64,000 nucleotides of DNA from Anaerocolumna chitinilytica (GCF_014218355.1 NZ_AP023368.1:248001-312000), one strand, 5' to 3'; positions 17,280 to 27,361 are shown, numbered from the stretch's first letter. Notes: a model not told the origin generated them from the letters alone. Made by a program: numbers and translations.

Positions 17280-18206
17280 ATGAAAGAAAAAGAATATGTA
17301 TTAAGAGCAAAAAATCTCTCAAAAAGCTACCGTGGCAGTAAAGTTTTACAGCAGGTATCAATCGATCTGGAGCCCGGCAAAATATATGGCTTGATTGGGC
17401 AAAATGGCGCCGGTAAGACAACATTAATGCGCTTGATAACCGGTATTGCTTTTCCGGAGGAGGGAATGATAGAACTCTTTGGTCAGAAGGGGGGAAGCCT
17501 TCTGGAAGAGAGAAAACGAATAGGGGCAATGATTGAGTATCCAAGTATAATTCCCTATATGAGCGCCGGGGAAAATATTCGCTATTATCAAACTTTGCGG
17601 GGAATCCCGGGTACCGGATTAGAAGAAGAATTACTGAAAATTGTAGGGTTAAGGGATACGGGCGAAAAGCCTGCCAGAAATTTTTCTCTTGGTATGAAGC
17701 AGCGGCTGGGCATTGCTATTGCTTTAATCGGTAATCCGGACTTTTTAATACTGGATGAGCCTATCAATGGGCTTGACCCTCTTGGGGTAATTGAAATCAG
17801 GGAATTAGTCCGAAGGTTGTGTGAGGAACGTCTTATGACGGTCCTGATCTCAAGCCATAATCTGCCGGAGCTCTACCAAACCGCCACGGACTACATTATT
17901 ATCCATAAAGGAAAGCTTTTAAGGACAATAACACATATGGAACTGGAGGAAAACTGTAAACATCATATTCTAATAGAATGTCTGGAGCCGGAAAGGCTGG
18001 CACAGGTCCTAGAAATGCGGCTGCATACGAACCAGTATAAAGTTATGCCCGATAAATCAGTACGATTATACGATTATCTGGATGAGAAGGTTACGGTAGC
18101 AAAGGTATTATTCGAAGAAGGAGTCGTTGTTACGAACTTTTCAGTTCAGGGAGATACCCTGGAGGATTACTTTATATCACTGGTTGGAGGAAAAGAAAAT
18201 GATTAA
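17280..18206 (+). CDS. ABC transporter ATP-binding protein, BcrA-like
   Basis: A 308-residue nucleotide-binding subunit. Walker A is GQNGAGKTT, the signature is FSLGMKQRLGIAIAL, Walker B is FLILDEPINGLDP, and the switch is SSHNLPEL. The C-terminal extension of about 90 residues is typical of the BcrA/lantibiotic-immunity and DrrA-like group that drives ABC-2 permeases. The start is uncertain among ATGs at 17256, 17268 and 17280; 17280 best fits homologues and follows GAGGAT closely. Its end overlaps the permease start by eight bases. Confidence 0.9.
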   Translation: MKEKEYVLRAKNLSKSYRGSKVLQQVSIDLEPGKIYGLIGQNGAGKTTLMRLITGIAFPEEGMIELFGQKGGSLLEERKRIGAMIEYPSIIPYMSAGENIRYYQTLRGIPGTGLEEELLKIVGLRDTGEKPARNFSLGMKQRLGIAIALIGNPDFLILDEPINGLDPLGVIEIRELVRRLCEERLMTVLISSHNLPELYQTATDYIIIHKGKLLRTITHMELEENCKHHILIECLEPERLAQVLEMRLHTNQYKVMPDKSVRLYDYLDEKVTVAKVLFEEGVVVTNFSVQGDTLEDYFISLVGGKEND

Positions 18207-18996
18207 CATGATCTATGCGGATATCTATAAGATGTTGAAGTCAACTACTGCTAAAGTGTTATTAGCGATAACGGTTTTATCCTCCATCATAATGGCGGTA
18301 CTGGGAAATGCCATTGCAGAAGGCAGACTTGGTGCCGGTTTTAGCGGAATTACCTTTCTTTTATCTGATGTAAATGTAATGAGTATTCTGGGAGGTGTAG
18401 CAGCAGGTACCTTTATCTGCGGTGACTTTGAAAACAAGACGATACACCAGGCAATTGCCTGCGGATGCAGCAGGGGGAAGATTGTTATCAGTAAGGCAGT
18501 TGCATTTTTTTGCGGCGTAGTTATTATGCTGCTTCCTTATGCGGCGGTCACGGGAATAGCTTTAGGGCTTAACAGGAATTTTAACTTAGGAAAAGATGCT
18601 TTGGGGTTTTTGTATTTGCTTGCTAATGATTCTAACACGGTGATTAATGGGACAGATCTATTAAAGCTTGCGGCAGTGATGGCGGTTCTAATAATGATCC
18701 TGACAGCGCAGCTTAGCGTATGCCTGCCTCTGGCACTCTTTATTAAGAAACCGGTGCTGGTAGTAGGAATATATTATGCCATTTCTATACTCAGTTCACA
18801 ATTGCTTATACTTGCCAGAAATTCCAAAGTGTTTGATAAGATATATTCACTTACTCCTTTTGGCGGGAAATATTTATTTATGACCTTAAAGACAGAAGCT
18901 GGAAGCCTTTGTAAAGCACTGATTGTCAGTCTGATGTTTATAGTGATTATAATTGGAATTTCGATATGGATGTTTCGTAAAGCAGAAATCAAATAG
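18199..18996 (+). CDS. ABC-2 type transporter permease
   Basis: A 265-residue membrane protein with about six hydrophobic segments (for example VLLAITVLSSIIMAVLG, AFFCGVVIMLLPYAAVTGIALGL, LAAVMAVLIMILTAQLSVCLPLALFI and a final helix near 240-260). It belongs to the ABC-2/lantibiotic permease family. The ATG at 18199 is preceded by GGAGG and overlaps the ATPase gene, so translation is coupled. With that ATPase it would export or extract a membrane-active peptide or drug. Confidence 0.88.
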   Translation: MINMIYADIYKMLKSTTAKVLLAITVLSSIIMAVLGNAIAEGRLGAGFSGITFLLSDVNVMSILGGVAAGTFICGDFENKTIHQAIACGCSRGKIVISKAVAFFCGVVIMLLPYAAVTGIALGLNRNFNLGKDALGFLYLLANDSNTVINGTDLLKLAAVMAVLIMILTAQLSVCLPLALFIKKPVLVVGIYYAISILSSQLLILARNSKVFDKIYSLTPFGGKYLFMTLKTEAGSLCKALIVSLMFIVIIIGISIWMFRKAEIK

Positions 18997-19040
18997 GCAA
19001 CAAATACAGTAAGAAGGTAAGGACGGGGGAAATCAAAAGA

Positions 19041-19949
19041 ATGGAGATATTAGTAATAATACTTGTAATAATCATTGCTATTCTGACTATTTATATCCTT
19101 CTTCTGGGGCGTCAGTTTAAAAGCATCAACAAGCAGCTGGAGAATCGGTTGATAAAACACACTAAACAACCGGTTAGTGTGGAATTTATTCATCGTCAGT
19201 TGGAGCACATGGTCGTTAATATTAACAATTGCCTGAAGGCGGAGGAAATCCTCCGCCTTAACGGCATTCGGGAGGAAAAGAACTTTAAGGAATTAATAGC
19301 AAATATCTCCCACGACTTGCGAACACCACTGACTGCTATCAAAGGATATCTGCAACTGCTTCACAAGGATGAACTCTTAATTGACCAGCAGATGAAATTA
19401 GATGTTGCCGTAAAATATGCGGGAGAAATGGAACAGCTTATTTCCCGCTTTTTTGAGTACTCTTATCTTCTTACTGCAGAAAATGAACTTACATTGGAGA
19501 AAATAAATCTGACCAACCTGGTAACCGAATGCCTTGCAGAAGCAGTTCCGGCCTTTGAGGAACAGCATCTGCTGCTGTGTTATGAGGAACCTAAGGCAAT
19601 CTTTATCCGCGGAGATAAGGAGAGTCTGCTGCGCATTATAAGAAATCTGATACGTAATTGCAATCAGCATGGTAAAATAAGCGTAGAAGTATCTCTGTCT
19701 GCAGTAGATAAACAGGCAGTCCTTGCTTTTTGTAATTATATTGATGGAAATTTAGAACTTGATCCCAGCAGAGTCTTTGAGCGTTTTTATACTGCAGATA
19801 AAGCTAGAGGAAGTCAGAGCGGACTAGGGTTATCCATCGTGAAAATCCTGACGGAGCGAATGGGAGGTAATGTCAGTGCGGCGTTGGAACAGAATAAACT
19901 TACACTTCGTATAAAGCTTCCCCTTTTAGAGAATGGAGAAAAAGAGTAA
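19041..19949 (+). CDS. Sensor histidine kinase
   Basis: A 302-residue kinase with a single N-terminal membrane helix (about 3-24) and almost no extracellular domain, so it probably senses the membrane or its partner transporter rather than a soluble ligand. The HisKA box is ANISHDLRTPLTAIKGYLQLL near residue 92. The HATPase part has IIRNLIRNCNQHG (N box), a weak G1 region, and GLGLSIVKILTERMGG (G2). It is the last gene of the regulator-ATPase-permease-kinase set, 44 bases after the permease. Confidence 0.92.
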   Translation: MEILVIILVIIIAILTIYILLLGRQFKSINKQLENRLIKHTKQPVSVEFIHRQLEHMVVNINNCLKAEEILRLNGIREEKNFKELIANISHDLRTPLTAIKGYLQLLHKDELLIDQQMKLDVAVKYAGEMEQLISRFFEYSYLLTAENELTLEKINLTNLVTECLAEAVPAFEEQHLLLCYEEPKAIFIRGDKESLLRIIRNLIRNCNQHGKISVEVSLSAVDKQAVLAFCNYIDGNLELDPSRVFERFYTADKARGSQSGLGLSIVKILTERMGGNVSAALEQNKLTLRIKLPLLENGEKE

Positions 19950-19982
19950 AATAATAATTGTGATTTTCAAATAAAAATGGTA

Positions 19983-20011
19983 TTGCATTTTTGAGTTATA
20001 AGTGTTATAAC
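19983..20011 (+). promoter_or_regulatory. Candidate clpB promoter
   Basis: TTGCAT and TATAAC are separated by 17 bases, about 100 bases upstream of clpB. No CIRCE or CtsR heptad repeat is visible in this gap. Three TTATA-type repeats overlap the -10 area. Confidence 0.4.
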
Positions 20012-20111
20012 AGTTATAGAACAATAGAACATTTAAAGAAAACGGAATAACCTTAAGTACCAATTACCCAATATCTAATGAGGATTGGGGGCTTATGAAG
20101 GGGGTAATCAT

Positions 20112-22703
20112 ATGAATATCAGTAAATTTACTCAGAATTCAATTCAAGTAACACAAAATTGTGAAAAGCTTGCTATGGACTATGGCCATCAGGAAATTGA
20201 TGAAGAGCATCTTCTCTACAGTCTTCTTGTAATTGAAGACAGCCTAATCGGCAAACTTTTAAAGAAGATGGAAATTGTCGTCGAAGTATTCACCGCTCAA
20301 GTAGAAGGGCTTTTGAAGAAACGGCCCAAGGTATCTGGAGGGCAGCTTTATATCAGCAATGATTTAAATAAGGTTTTGATTTATGCAGAGGATGAGGCAA
20401 AACGGATGGGAGACGAGTATGTCTCGGTAGAGCACCTTTTCCTAAGCCTGTTGAAGCAGCCAAGTACAGAATTAAAAGAGCTTTTTAAGACCTTTGGAAT
20501 TACGAGAGAAAGTTTCTTAAAGGCTCTCCAGTCTGTGAGAGGGAATCAAAAGGTAACAAACGATAACCCGGAAGCGACATATGATACCTTGGAGAAGTAC
20601 GGCCAGGACCTGGTGGAAAGAGCCAGAGAGCAGAAGTTAGACCCGGTTATTGGCAGAGATGCAGAGATTCGTAATCTTATCCGTATTCTTTCCCGTAAGA
20701 CGAAGAACAATCCGGTGCTTATTGGAGAGCCCGGAGTAGGTAAGACCGCAGTAGTTGAGGGACTTGCCCAGAGAATTGTCAGAGGGGATGTTCCGGATGC
20801 TTTAAAGAACAAAAAGGTATTTGCCCTTGATATGGGAGCATTGGTAGCCGGTGCGAAGTACCGGGGGGAATTCGAAGAGAGATTAAAAGCGGTTCTGGAA
20901 GAGGTCCGAAACAGTGACGGGGAAATCATCCTATTCATTGATGAGCTTCACACAATTGTCGGTGCAGGCAAGACAGAAGGGGCTATGGATGCCGGCAATA
21001 TGTTAAAACCCATGTTAGCCAGAGGAGAACTTCACTGCATCGGTGCCACTACATTAAATGAATACCGTATGTATATTGAAAAGGATGCCGCTCTTGAGAG
21101 ACGTTTCCAGCCTGTAATGGTTGAGGAACCGACAGTGGAAGATACCATCTCCATCTTAAGAGGCTTAAAGGACCGTTATGAAGTCTTTCACGGAGTAAAG
21201 ATTACCGACAGCGCTTTGGTTTCTGCGGCAGTTTTATCAAACCGCTATATCTCCGACCGTTTTCTGCCGGATAAGGCAATCGATTTGGTGGACGAAGCCT
21301 GTGCATTGATTAAGACAGAGCTGGATTCCATGCCCACGGAATTAGATGACATCAGCAGACATGTAATGCAGCTTGAGATAGAGGAAGCAGCCCTTAAGAA
21401 AGAAACGGACAGATTAAGCCAGGAGAGACTTGAGAATCTTAGAAAAGAGCTGGCAGAGACAAAAGAGCTCTTTATTGCCGGTAAGGCCAGGTGGGATAAT
21501 GAAAAGTCTTCGGTAGAAAGAGTACAGAAATTAAGAGAAGAGTTGGAAAGTCTGAATAATGAAATAGAAATCGCTGAAAGAAATTATGACCTTAATAAGG
21601 CAGCGGAATTAAAATACGGCAGACTGCCCCAGATAACAAAACAGCTGGAAGCGGAAGAAGAAAAGGTAAGAAGTGAAGAGCATACCCTTGTTCATGAGAA
21701 TGTCAGTGAAGAAGAAATTGCGAAAATTGTATCCCGTTGGACAGGAATTCCCGTTGCGAAATTAACGGAGAGTGAGAGAGCAAAGACCCTGCATCTTGAT
21801 GTGGAACTTCATAAGAGAGTAATGGGACAAGATGAAGCAGTTAAGCTGGTGTCCGATGCCATTCTCCGCTCCAAGGCAGGTATAAAAGATCCCACAAAAC
21901 CCATTGGTTCCTTCTTATTCCTTGGACCTACCGGTGTGGGTAAGACTGAGCTTGCCAAGGCTCTTGCCGCCTCCCTTTTTGACAATGAGCAGAACATGGT
22001 CCGCATTGATATGAGCGAATACATGGAGAAATATTCTGTATCCAGACTTATCGGAGCGCCTCCGGGATATGTAGGATATGAAGAAGGCGGACAGCTTACG
22101 GAAGCAGTCAGAAGAAAGCCTTATTCCGTGGTTCTCTTTGATGAGATTGAGAAAGCCCATCCGGATGTCTTTAATGTCCTGCTGCAGGTACTGGATGACG
22201 GACGTATTACGGATTCACAGGGCAGAACAGTGGATTTTAAGAATACGATTCTTATAATGACTTCTAATATCGGCTCTGCTTATCTGTTAGACGGGATTGA
22301 TGAAGCCGGCAATATCATGGCAGGCTGTAAAGATTTGGTCATGAATGATTTAAGAAATCATTTCCGTCCGGAATTTTTAAATCGTCTCGATGAGATGATC
22401 CTCTTTAAACCGCTGACTCCTGGTGATATCAGAGGAATTATAGACCTGTTGATAGCAGAGCTTAATGAAAGACTTTCTGATAGGGAGATTACCATAGAAC
22501 TGACAGAGGAAGCTAAGAGATTTGTAGTGAAGGAAGCCTACGACCCGGTATATGGAGCAAGACCTTTAAAACGTTACCTTCAGAAGAATGTAGAGACCTT
22601 AAGTGCAAGATTGATTCTAAGTGATGAGGTAGAAACACAGGATACGATAGTAATTGAAGTAAAAGACGGCCTACTATCCGGCAGCATACGCAGAAGCAGA
22701 TAA
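20112..22703 (+). CDS. clpB: ATP-dependent chaperone ClpB
   Basis: A protein disaggregase of 863 residues. The N domain (1-145, [21 protein letters not shown]) is followed by AAA-1 with Walker A GEPGVGKT and Walker [12 protein letters not shown] long coiled-coil middle domain (about 395-520) distinguishes ClpB from ClpC. AAA-2 has Walker [65 protein letters not shown], and the sensor-2 motif [10 protein letters not shown]. It lacks the ClpP-binding loop, as expected. The ATG at 20112 with AGGGGGT upstream is the conserved start. Confidence 0.96.
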   Translation: MNISKFTQNSIQVTQNCEKLAMDYGHQEIDEEHLLYSLLVIEDSLIGKLLKKMEIVVEVFTAQVEGLLKKRPKVSGGQLYISNDLNKVLIYAEDEAKRMGDEYVSVEHLFLSLLKQPSTELKELFKTFGITRESFLKALQSVRGNQKVTNDNPEATYDTLEKYGQDLVERAREQKLDPVIGRDAEIRNLIRILSRKTKNNPVLIGEPGVGKTAVVEGLAQRIVRGDVPDALKNKKVFALDMGALVAGAKYRGEFEERLKAVLEEVRNSDGEIILFIDELHTIVGAGKTEGAMDAGNMLKPMLARGELHCIGATTLNEYRMYIEKDAALERRFQPVMVEEPTVEDTISILRGLKDRYEVFHGVKITDSALVSAAVLSNRYISDRFLPDKAIDLVDEACALIKTELDSMPTELDDISRHVMQLEIEEAALKKETDRLSQERLENLRKELAETKELFIAGKARWDNEKSSVERVQKLREELESLNNEIEIAERNYDLNKAAELKYGRLPQITKQLEAEEEKVRSEEHTLVHENVSEEEIAKIVSRWTGIPVAKLTESERAKTLHLDVELHKRVMGQDEAVKLVSDAILRSKAGIKDPTKPIGSFLFLGPTGVGKTELAKALAASLFDNEQNMVRIDMSEYMEKYSVSRLIGAPPGYVGYEEGGQLTEAVRRKPYSVVLFDEIEKAHPDVFNVLLQVLDDGRITDSQGRTVDFKNTILIMTSNIGSAYLLDGIDEAGNIMAGCKDLVMNDLRNHFRPEFLNRLDEMILFKPLTPGDIRGIIDLLIAELNERLSDREITIELTEEAKRFVVKEAYDPVYGARPLKRYLQKNVETLSARLILSDEVETQDTIVIEVKDGLLSGSIRRSR

Positions 22704-22975
22704 AGAAATGCTCTTTTTGTAGGAGATACTGCATATATTTAAGAAGTATCTGTCAGGAAGTATATTATGGAATTTTACAAAAGTATAAACGATTATGGGG
22801 AAAGATAAATTGCAGTTCTCATTCTCCATTAAATGGTATATGTTAGGGCGAATTGCAGACTGATTAGAACAGTCTGCAAAGCGGACTTGCGGCAGGCCTA
22901 TAGAATAGTATATAATACCCGTAGATAATATGGTCAGGAATAAGTGTTCATAAACCGGAGCCGGGGGGATTAAAA
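22704..22975. other. Intergenic gap clpB-nrnA
   Basis: No gene is seen. A short perfect stem GCAGACT/AGTCTGC occurs at about 22855-22877 without a T-run. No clear promoter was identified. Confidence 0.5.
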
Positions 22976-23956
22976 GTGACTAACTTAGAGAAATTACTAT
23001 CCGTTATAAAAGGAAAGCATGTCTATATTCAGACCCATAACTACCCCGACCAGGATGCACTTGCCTCTGCTTTTGGACTATCCGCCCTGTTAAAGGGAAT
23101 GGGAAAGGACTCGACGATCTGTTACAGCGGGCAGATTGATAAACTGAATACTCAGATGATGGTCGAGTTAATCTCGATTCCTGTCTGTAAAGGAGAGGCT
23201 CTTCCTATGACAGAGAGAGATGAAATCCTTCTCGTAGATTCCCAGGAAGGAAATATGAACGTAAAGAAATTTCCAGGGAAGATTATAGCCTGCATTGACC
23301 ATCACCCCATACAGAACACAGAGAATTATCTTTTTTATGATATTCGAAGTGATATTGGCTCATGTTCCTCCATAATAGGGAATTACTTTCTTGAAAATGG
23401 AATAGAGCCAGAAGAGCCGGTTGCTACGGCTCTTGCTTACGGAATCAAGATGGACACAGCGAATCTGACAAGAAATGTATCCGAAATGGATGTTGAAATA
23501 TTCTACTATCTTTTTGATAAAGTAGAGCAGGAGAAATTAAATGAACTAGAAGGCAGTTCCTTGAGAAAAGAAGACCTGAATGCTTACAAAGAAGCCATTA
23601 CCAATCTAAAGATCTACGGCAGGCTTGGTATTGTCAGAATAGGCAATGATTACTCTGAGGCCATCCTTGGCAGTATTTCGGATTTCTTACTGTCCTTATC
23701 AGAGCTTGATATAACAGTGGTGTATGCCTACCGTGTAGGCGGTCTTAAATTCTCCGTCCGCAGTCAGACGGCATTAGTGGATGCAGGTAAAGCTATAAAG
23801 TCTGCTCTACGCGGAATAGGAGACGGAGGAGGCCATGCGGTAATGGCAGCCGGCTTTATACCGGAGCTTTATGGGGAGACAGTGATAGCCGATATGTCAG
23901 CTCTGGTGGAGCAAAGGCTCATTTTGTATGTACAAAAGAAACTAGTTGACACATAA
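22976..23956 (+). CDS. DHH-family phosphoesterase, NrnA-like
   Basis: A 326-residue cytoplasmic phosphoesterase of the DHH/DHHA1 class. The DHH domain has QTHNYPDQDALASAFGL, LLVDSQEG and IACIDHHP metal-binding motifs. The C-terminal DHHA1 domain ends in GIGDGGGHAVMAAGF, the substrate-binding glycine loop. Relatives degrade nanoRNA, pAp or cyclic dinucleotide products. The start is GTG behind a GGGGGGAT ribosome site. Its stop codon overlaps a strong promoter for the next transcript. Confidence 0.85.
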   Translation: MTNLEKLLSVIKGKHVYIQTHNYPDQDALASAFGLSALLKGMGKDSTICYSGQIDKLNTQMMVELISIPVCKGEALPMTERDEILLVDSQEGNMNVKKFPGKIIACIDHHPIQNTENYLFYDIRSDIGSCSSIIGNYFLENGIEPEEPVATALAYGIKMDTANLTRNVSEMDVEIFYYLFDKVEQEKLNELEGSSLRKEDLNAYKEAITNLKIYGRLGIVRIGNDYSEAILGSISDFLLSLSELDITVVYAYRVGGLKFSVRSQTALVDAGKAIKSALRGIGDGGGHAVMAAGFIPELYGETVIADMSALVEQRLILYVQKKLVDT

Positions 23957-23974
23957 GAAACCCTGTGTTATACT
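23946..23974 (+). promoter_or_regulatory. Strong sigma-A promoter at the nrnA stop codon
   Basis: Perfect TTGACA, 17-base spacer and TATACT. The -35 region lies inside the last codons of the preceding gene. Transcription would begin near 23981. Confidence 0.8.
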
Positions 23975-23980
23975 ACATGC

Positions 23981-24084
23981 GGTACATTTATCTGGATTAA
24001 GCATCTAGAGCAAAAGAATAGTTACGGAATATAGCTAATATGTGATATAAAGCTCTCTGTCCTAAAAGACCAAGAGCTTTTTTT
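23981..24084 (+). ncRNA. Terminated leader or small RNA upstream of the DEAD-box gene
   Basis: The interval between the strong promoter at 23946-23974 and a hairpin terminator at 24049-24084 defines a transcript of about 105 bases without an evident open frame. It is either an independent small RNA or the attenuated leader of the DEAD-box helicase gene, which starts 180 bases further on. No Rfam family was recognised. Confidence 0.55.
24049..24084 (+). terminator. Terminator inside the DEAD-box gene leader
   Basis: AAAGCTCT pairs with AGAGCTTT, with an inner GTC/GAC, followed by seven T. It lies about 70 bases after the predicted transcription start and 180 before the helicase start codon. 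Confidence 0.8.
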
Positions 24085-24263
24085 ATGGGTTTAAGCTCCT
24101 TTTATTTAATGAATCTCTTTTTGCAGATGCTTACAGCGGTAATAATTTTTTATGGGGACTAAGACTGGTAATTTTCGGAATACTACCAATATACAGTTTT
24201 TGGGAAAAAGTAACAAGGCCGCAGCAAGGTAAAGAATTCAAGACTAGAAAGGGTAATATATTT

Positions 24264-25856
24264 ATGCAGACAGTTAAATTTGAAGAATTAGGAATTAGTG
24301 AGCAGATTTTAAAGGCTATTGTAGAAATGGGCTTTGAAGAAGCCTCTCCTATCCAGGCCAATGCCATACCGGTTATGCTGGAGGGAAAGGATATTGTAGG
24401 TCAGGCACAGACCGGTACAGGTAAGACAGCAGCTTTTGGAATACCGCTGTTAGAAACCATTGACCCCAAGAGTAAACATTTACAGGCAGTGGTTTTAAGC
24501 CCTACCAGAGAGTTGGCTATACAGATAGCAGATGAAATCAGAAAACTTGCTACTTTTATGCATGGGATAAAAGTTCTTCCTATATATGGTGGACAGGATA
24601 TTACAAAGCAGATTCGTTCCTTAAAGGCCGGAACCCAGATTGTTATCGGTACACCGGGTCGTGTAATGGACCACATGAGAAGAAAGACAGTTAAGTTTGA
24701 TGAAGTAAAGCTTGTTGTCCTGGATGAAGCAGATGAGATGTTAAACATGGGATTCCGTGAGGACATCGAGACAATTTTAAAGGATACACCGGAAGAAAGA
24801 CAGACGGTTTTATTCTCTGCAACCATGCCAAAGCCTATTATGGACATTGCAAAGACCTACCAGAAAGATGCTCAGATTATCAAGGTGGTAAAAAAGGAAC
24901 TTACGGTTCCGAAGATTGAACAGTATTATTATGAAGTTAAGCCTAAGAACAAGGACGAAGTGCTTTGCAGGCTGATTGATATGTATGATCCCAAACTCTC
25001 TCTGGTATTTTGCAATACCAAGAAGCAGGTGGATGAACTGGTATCTGTGCTCCAGGGAAGAGGATATTTTGCAGAAGGACTTCACGGTGATTTGAAGCAG
25101 CAGCAGCGTGACCGTGTAATGCACAGCTTCCGTAATGGTAAGACAGAGATTCTGGTTGCAACAGACGTAGCTGCCAGAGGAATTGATGTAGACGATGTAG
25201 AAGCTGTATTTAACTATGATGTGCCTCAGGATGACGAGTATTATGTACACCGTATCGGAAGAACCGGAAGAGCAGGAAGAACCGGCAGAGCTTTTACTCT
25301 TATCGTAGGAAAAGAAGTATACAAGTTAAAGGATATCCAGAGATATTGCAAGACTAAGATTTTAGCGCAGCCTATACCATCCATAAACGATGTTACTGCT
25401 GTAAAAGCTGAAAAAATCTTAGACCGTGTTCAAAAAATCATTGCAGATGAAGATTTAACGAAGATGATAGAAATCATTGAAGAGAGAGTTAATGCAGAGG
25501 ATTGTACAGCACTTGATATTGCAGCTGCTTTCTTAAAGATGTCAATGGGTGATGAGAATGAACAGATTGAAGAGAAAGCATCCTTTGAAGACTATGGAGA
25601 TACAGGAGCAGAAGCCGGAATGGTAAGACTCTTTATCAACATAGGAAAGAAGCAGAATACAAGGCCGGGAGACATTCTGGGGGCAATTGCCGGAGAGACC
25701 GGAATGCCTGGTAAATTAATCGGTTCTATTGATATGTATGATAAATACACCTTCGTTGAGGTTCCGAGAGAATATGCCGGAGATGTTATCCAGGTAATGA
25801 AAGATGCTAAGATTAAAGGCAAGAGCATTAACATAGAGCCAGCTAATAAAAAGTAA
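24264..25856 (+). CDS. DEAD-box ATP-dependent RNA helicase with DbpA-type RNA-binding domain
   Basis: A 530-residue cold-shock or ribosome-assembly type helicase. Motifs are the Q motif (FEELGISEQ...SPIQ), I AQTGTGKTAAFGIPLLE, Ia PTRELA, II VLDEADEMLNMGF, III FSATMP, V ATDVAARGIDV and VI HRIGRTGRAGRTG. Residues about 450-527 form a DbpA RNA-binding domain (VRLFINIGKKQNTRPGDILGAIAGETGMPGKLIGSIDMYDKYTFVEVP), which directs relatives to structured rRNA. The 5' leader of about 280 bases with an internal terminator suggests control by attenuation, possibly by temperature. A strong terminator follows. Confidence 0.93.
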   Translation: MQTVKFEELGISEQILKAIVEMGFEEASPIQANAIPVMLEGKDIVGQAQTGTGKTAAFGIPLLETIDPKSKHLQAVVLSPTRELAIQIADEIRKLATFMHGIKVLPIYGGQDITKQIRSLKAGTQIVIGTPGRVMDHMRRKTVKFDEVKLVVLDEADEMLNMGFREDIETILKDTPEERQTVLFSATMPKPIMDIAKTYQKDAQIIKVVKKELTVPKIEQYYYEVKPKNKDEVLCRLIDMYDPKLSLVFCNTKKQVDELVSVLQGRGYFAEGLHGDLKQQQRDRVMHSFRNGKTEILVATDVAARGIDVDDVEAVFNYDVPQDDEYYVHRIGRTGRAGRTGRAFTLIVGKEVYKLKDIQRYCKTKILAQPIPSINDVTAVKAEKILDRVQKIIADEDLTKMIEIIEERVNAEDCTALDIAAAFLKMSMGDENEQIEEKASFEDYGDTGAEAGMVRLFINIGKKQNTRPGDILGAIAGETGMPGKLIGSIDMYDKYTFVEVPREYAGDVIQVMKDAKIKGKSINIEPANKK

Positions 25857-25879
25857 TAAATGAATAGAATGTGAAAGGG

Positions 25880-25921
25880 AAGAGATTGTCCACATAAATA
25901 TGGATAATCTCTTCTTTTTTG
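25880..25921 (+). terminator. Rho-independent terminator
   Basis: GAAGAGATTGTCCACAT and ATGGATAATCTCTTC pair around an AAA-rich loop and are followed by TTTTTT, ending the helicase transcript. Confidence 0.85.
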
Positions 25922-26188
25922 ATGTGGTATCTCTTAAGAGCTTATGGGTAATAATGAGAAAAGATATTAGGGGTTTCATATAGAGTTATTGTGGTATATT
26001 GCAGCTATTGAAGATAGCAGGGGAGAATAGGACAACGGAAGATTAGTATATTGTATGCATTATAAATGCACTATAAAACAACTATATAATGTGCATAAAA
26101 AGCATTATAAAGACTTGTAATTGCTTTTTGCTATGTTATAATTAGCCTATGAAATTCCTGACAACATGAGAAAGGATAGGAAAGTACG
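25922..26188. other. Gap before the cellobiose epimerase gene
   Basis: Apart from the promoter at 26115-26142, the gap holds repeats of GCATTATAA (26057 and 26102) and an imperfect inverted pair ATGCATTATA / TATAATGTGCAT at 26055-26096. These may be operator elements. No gene is seen. Confidence 0.4.
26115..26142 (+). promoter_or_regulatory. Promoter of the epimerase-phosphorylase pair
   Basis: TTGTAA, a 16-base spacer and a perfect TATAAT, about 47 bases before the epimerase start codon. Confidence 0.65.
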
Positions 26189-27361
26189 ATGTTTATAAAT
26201 GAAGTAAAAGAAAATCTTATAAAGCAGATAATTCCTTTTTGGAAAGGTCTGAAAGACGAAACCTACGGCGGTTTTTACGGCTTTTATGATTTTGATCTGA
26301 ATTTGCACAAAGATGCAATAAAAGGAGTTATCTTAAACAGCAGAATATTATGGTTCTTCTCCAATGCTTATATGACAATTGACGACAAAGAATGCTTGGA
26401 GCATGCACACTATGCGTACCATTTTCTGAAAGACCATTGTCTGGATAAGGAGTATGGCGGTGTCTACTGGTCCCTTACTTTTGAGGGAAAACCGGAGGAT
26501 ACAATAAAGCATACTTATAATCAAGCCTTTGCTATTTATGCATTGTCTTCATATTATAATGCTACAGGAGATAAGGAAGCCTTGGAGATCGCTTATGGCA
26601 TCTACAATCTGATTGAAACAAAGTGCAAAGACGCAATTGGTTACTTAGAGGCCTTTGACAGGACTTTTGAACCGGTAGATAATGAGAAATTATCCGAGAA
26701 TGGGCTTATGGCAAGCAAGACGATGAACACGCTTCTTCATGTATTTGAAGCATATACAGAGCTTTATCGTGTGGACCATAAGAAGGAAGTAGGAGACCGG
26801 TTAAAATGGATAATGGACCAGTTTGCAGATGTTCTTTATAATAAGGAAAGAAGAATTCTCGAGGTATTCTTTGATGAGAATATGAAGACGCTATCAGACC
26901 TGAATTCCTACGGACATGACATTGAGGCCTCCTGGCTGATTGACAGAGGCTGTGAGGTACTGGAGGATGAAGAATATACCAGGAAAATGTTCGAAGTGAC
27001 AGAGAACTTAAGACAGCATATATTAGAAGCCGGATATGACGGCATTTCATTGAACAATGAGTGCTTTAAGGGAGAAGTAGACACAACCAAGGTCTGGTGG
27101 GTGGAAGCGGAAGCTCTTCTTGGCTTTTTAAACGGCTATCAGCTTAACAAAGAAAGAGAAGATTATCTGGAAGCGGCAAAGAGCCTTTGGAATTTCATTA
27201 AAGAATACGTAATTGATAAAAGAGCAGGTTCTGAGTGGTTCTATGACCTTAATAAAGAAGGACAGCCGGTTAACAGGCGTGAGATCGTGGGACCTTGGAA
27301 ATGCCCTTATCACAATGGAAGAATGTGCTTTGAAGTCATAAAGCGCGGTATTGACTGGTAA
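26189..27361 (+). CDS. Cellobiose 2-epimerase (AGE family)
   Basis: A 390-residue alpha/alpha-barrel epimerase that converts beta-1,4-linked glucose or mannose disaccharides at the reducing end, for example mannobiose to mannosylglucose. Family residues are visible in DTIKHTYNQAFAIYALS, NTLLHVFEAYTELY, SYGHDIEASWLID and WKCPYHNGRMC, which carry the barrel histidines. Length and motifs fit cellobiose 2-epimerase better than N-acylglucosamine epimerase. It has no signal peptide. The next gene is a GH130 mannosylglucose phosphorylase, the pathway partner known from Ruminococcus and Bacteroides, which strengthens the call. Confidence 0.88.
   Translation: MFINEVKENLIKQIIPFWKGLKDETYGGFYGFYDFDLNLHKDAIKGVILNSRILWFFSNAYMTIDDKECLEHAHYAYHFLKDHCLDKEYGGVYWSLTFEGKPEDTIKHTYNQAFAIYALSSYYNATGDKEALEIAYGIYNLIETKCKDAIGYLEAFDRTFEPVDNEKLSENGLMASKTMNTLLHVFEAYTELYRVDHKKEVGDRLKWIMDQFADVLYNKERRILEVFFDENMKTLSDLNSYGHDIEASWLIDRGCEVLEDEEYTRKMFEVTENLRQHILEAGYDGISLNNECFKGEVDTTKVWWVEAEALLGFLNGYQLNKEREDYLEAAKSLWNFIKEYVIDKRAGSEWFYDLNKEGQPVNRREIVGPWKCPYHNGRMCFEVIKRGIDW

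Noticed and set aside
19950..20111. Search for CIRCE or CtsR operators before clpB
   Set aside because: Neither TTAGCACTC-N9-GAGTGCTAA nor tandem GGTCAAA heptads are present by eye.
22853..22880. GCAGACT/AGTCTGC hairpin as a terminator or riboswitch
   Set aside because: It has no T-run and no surrounding conserved structure, and it is too small to call.
24401..25250. Long minus-strand open frames inside the DEAD-box gene
   Set aside because: They lie wholly within a strongly conserved coding region and have no ribosome sites or recognisable domains.
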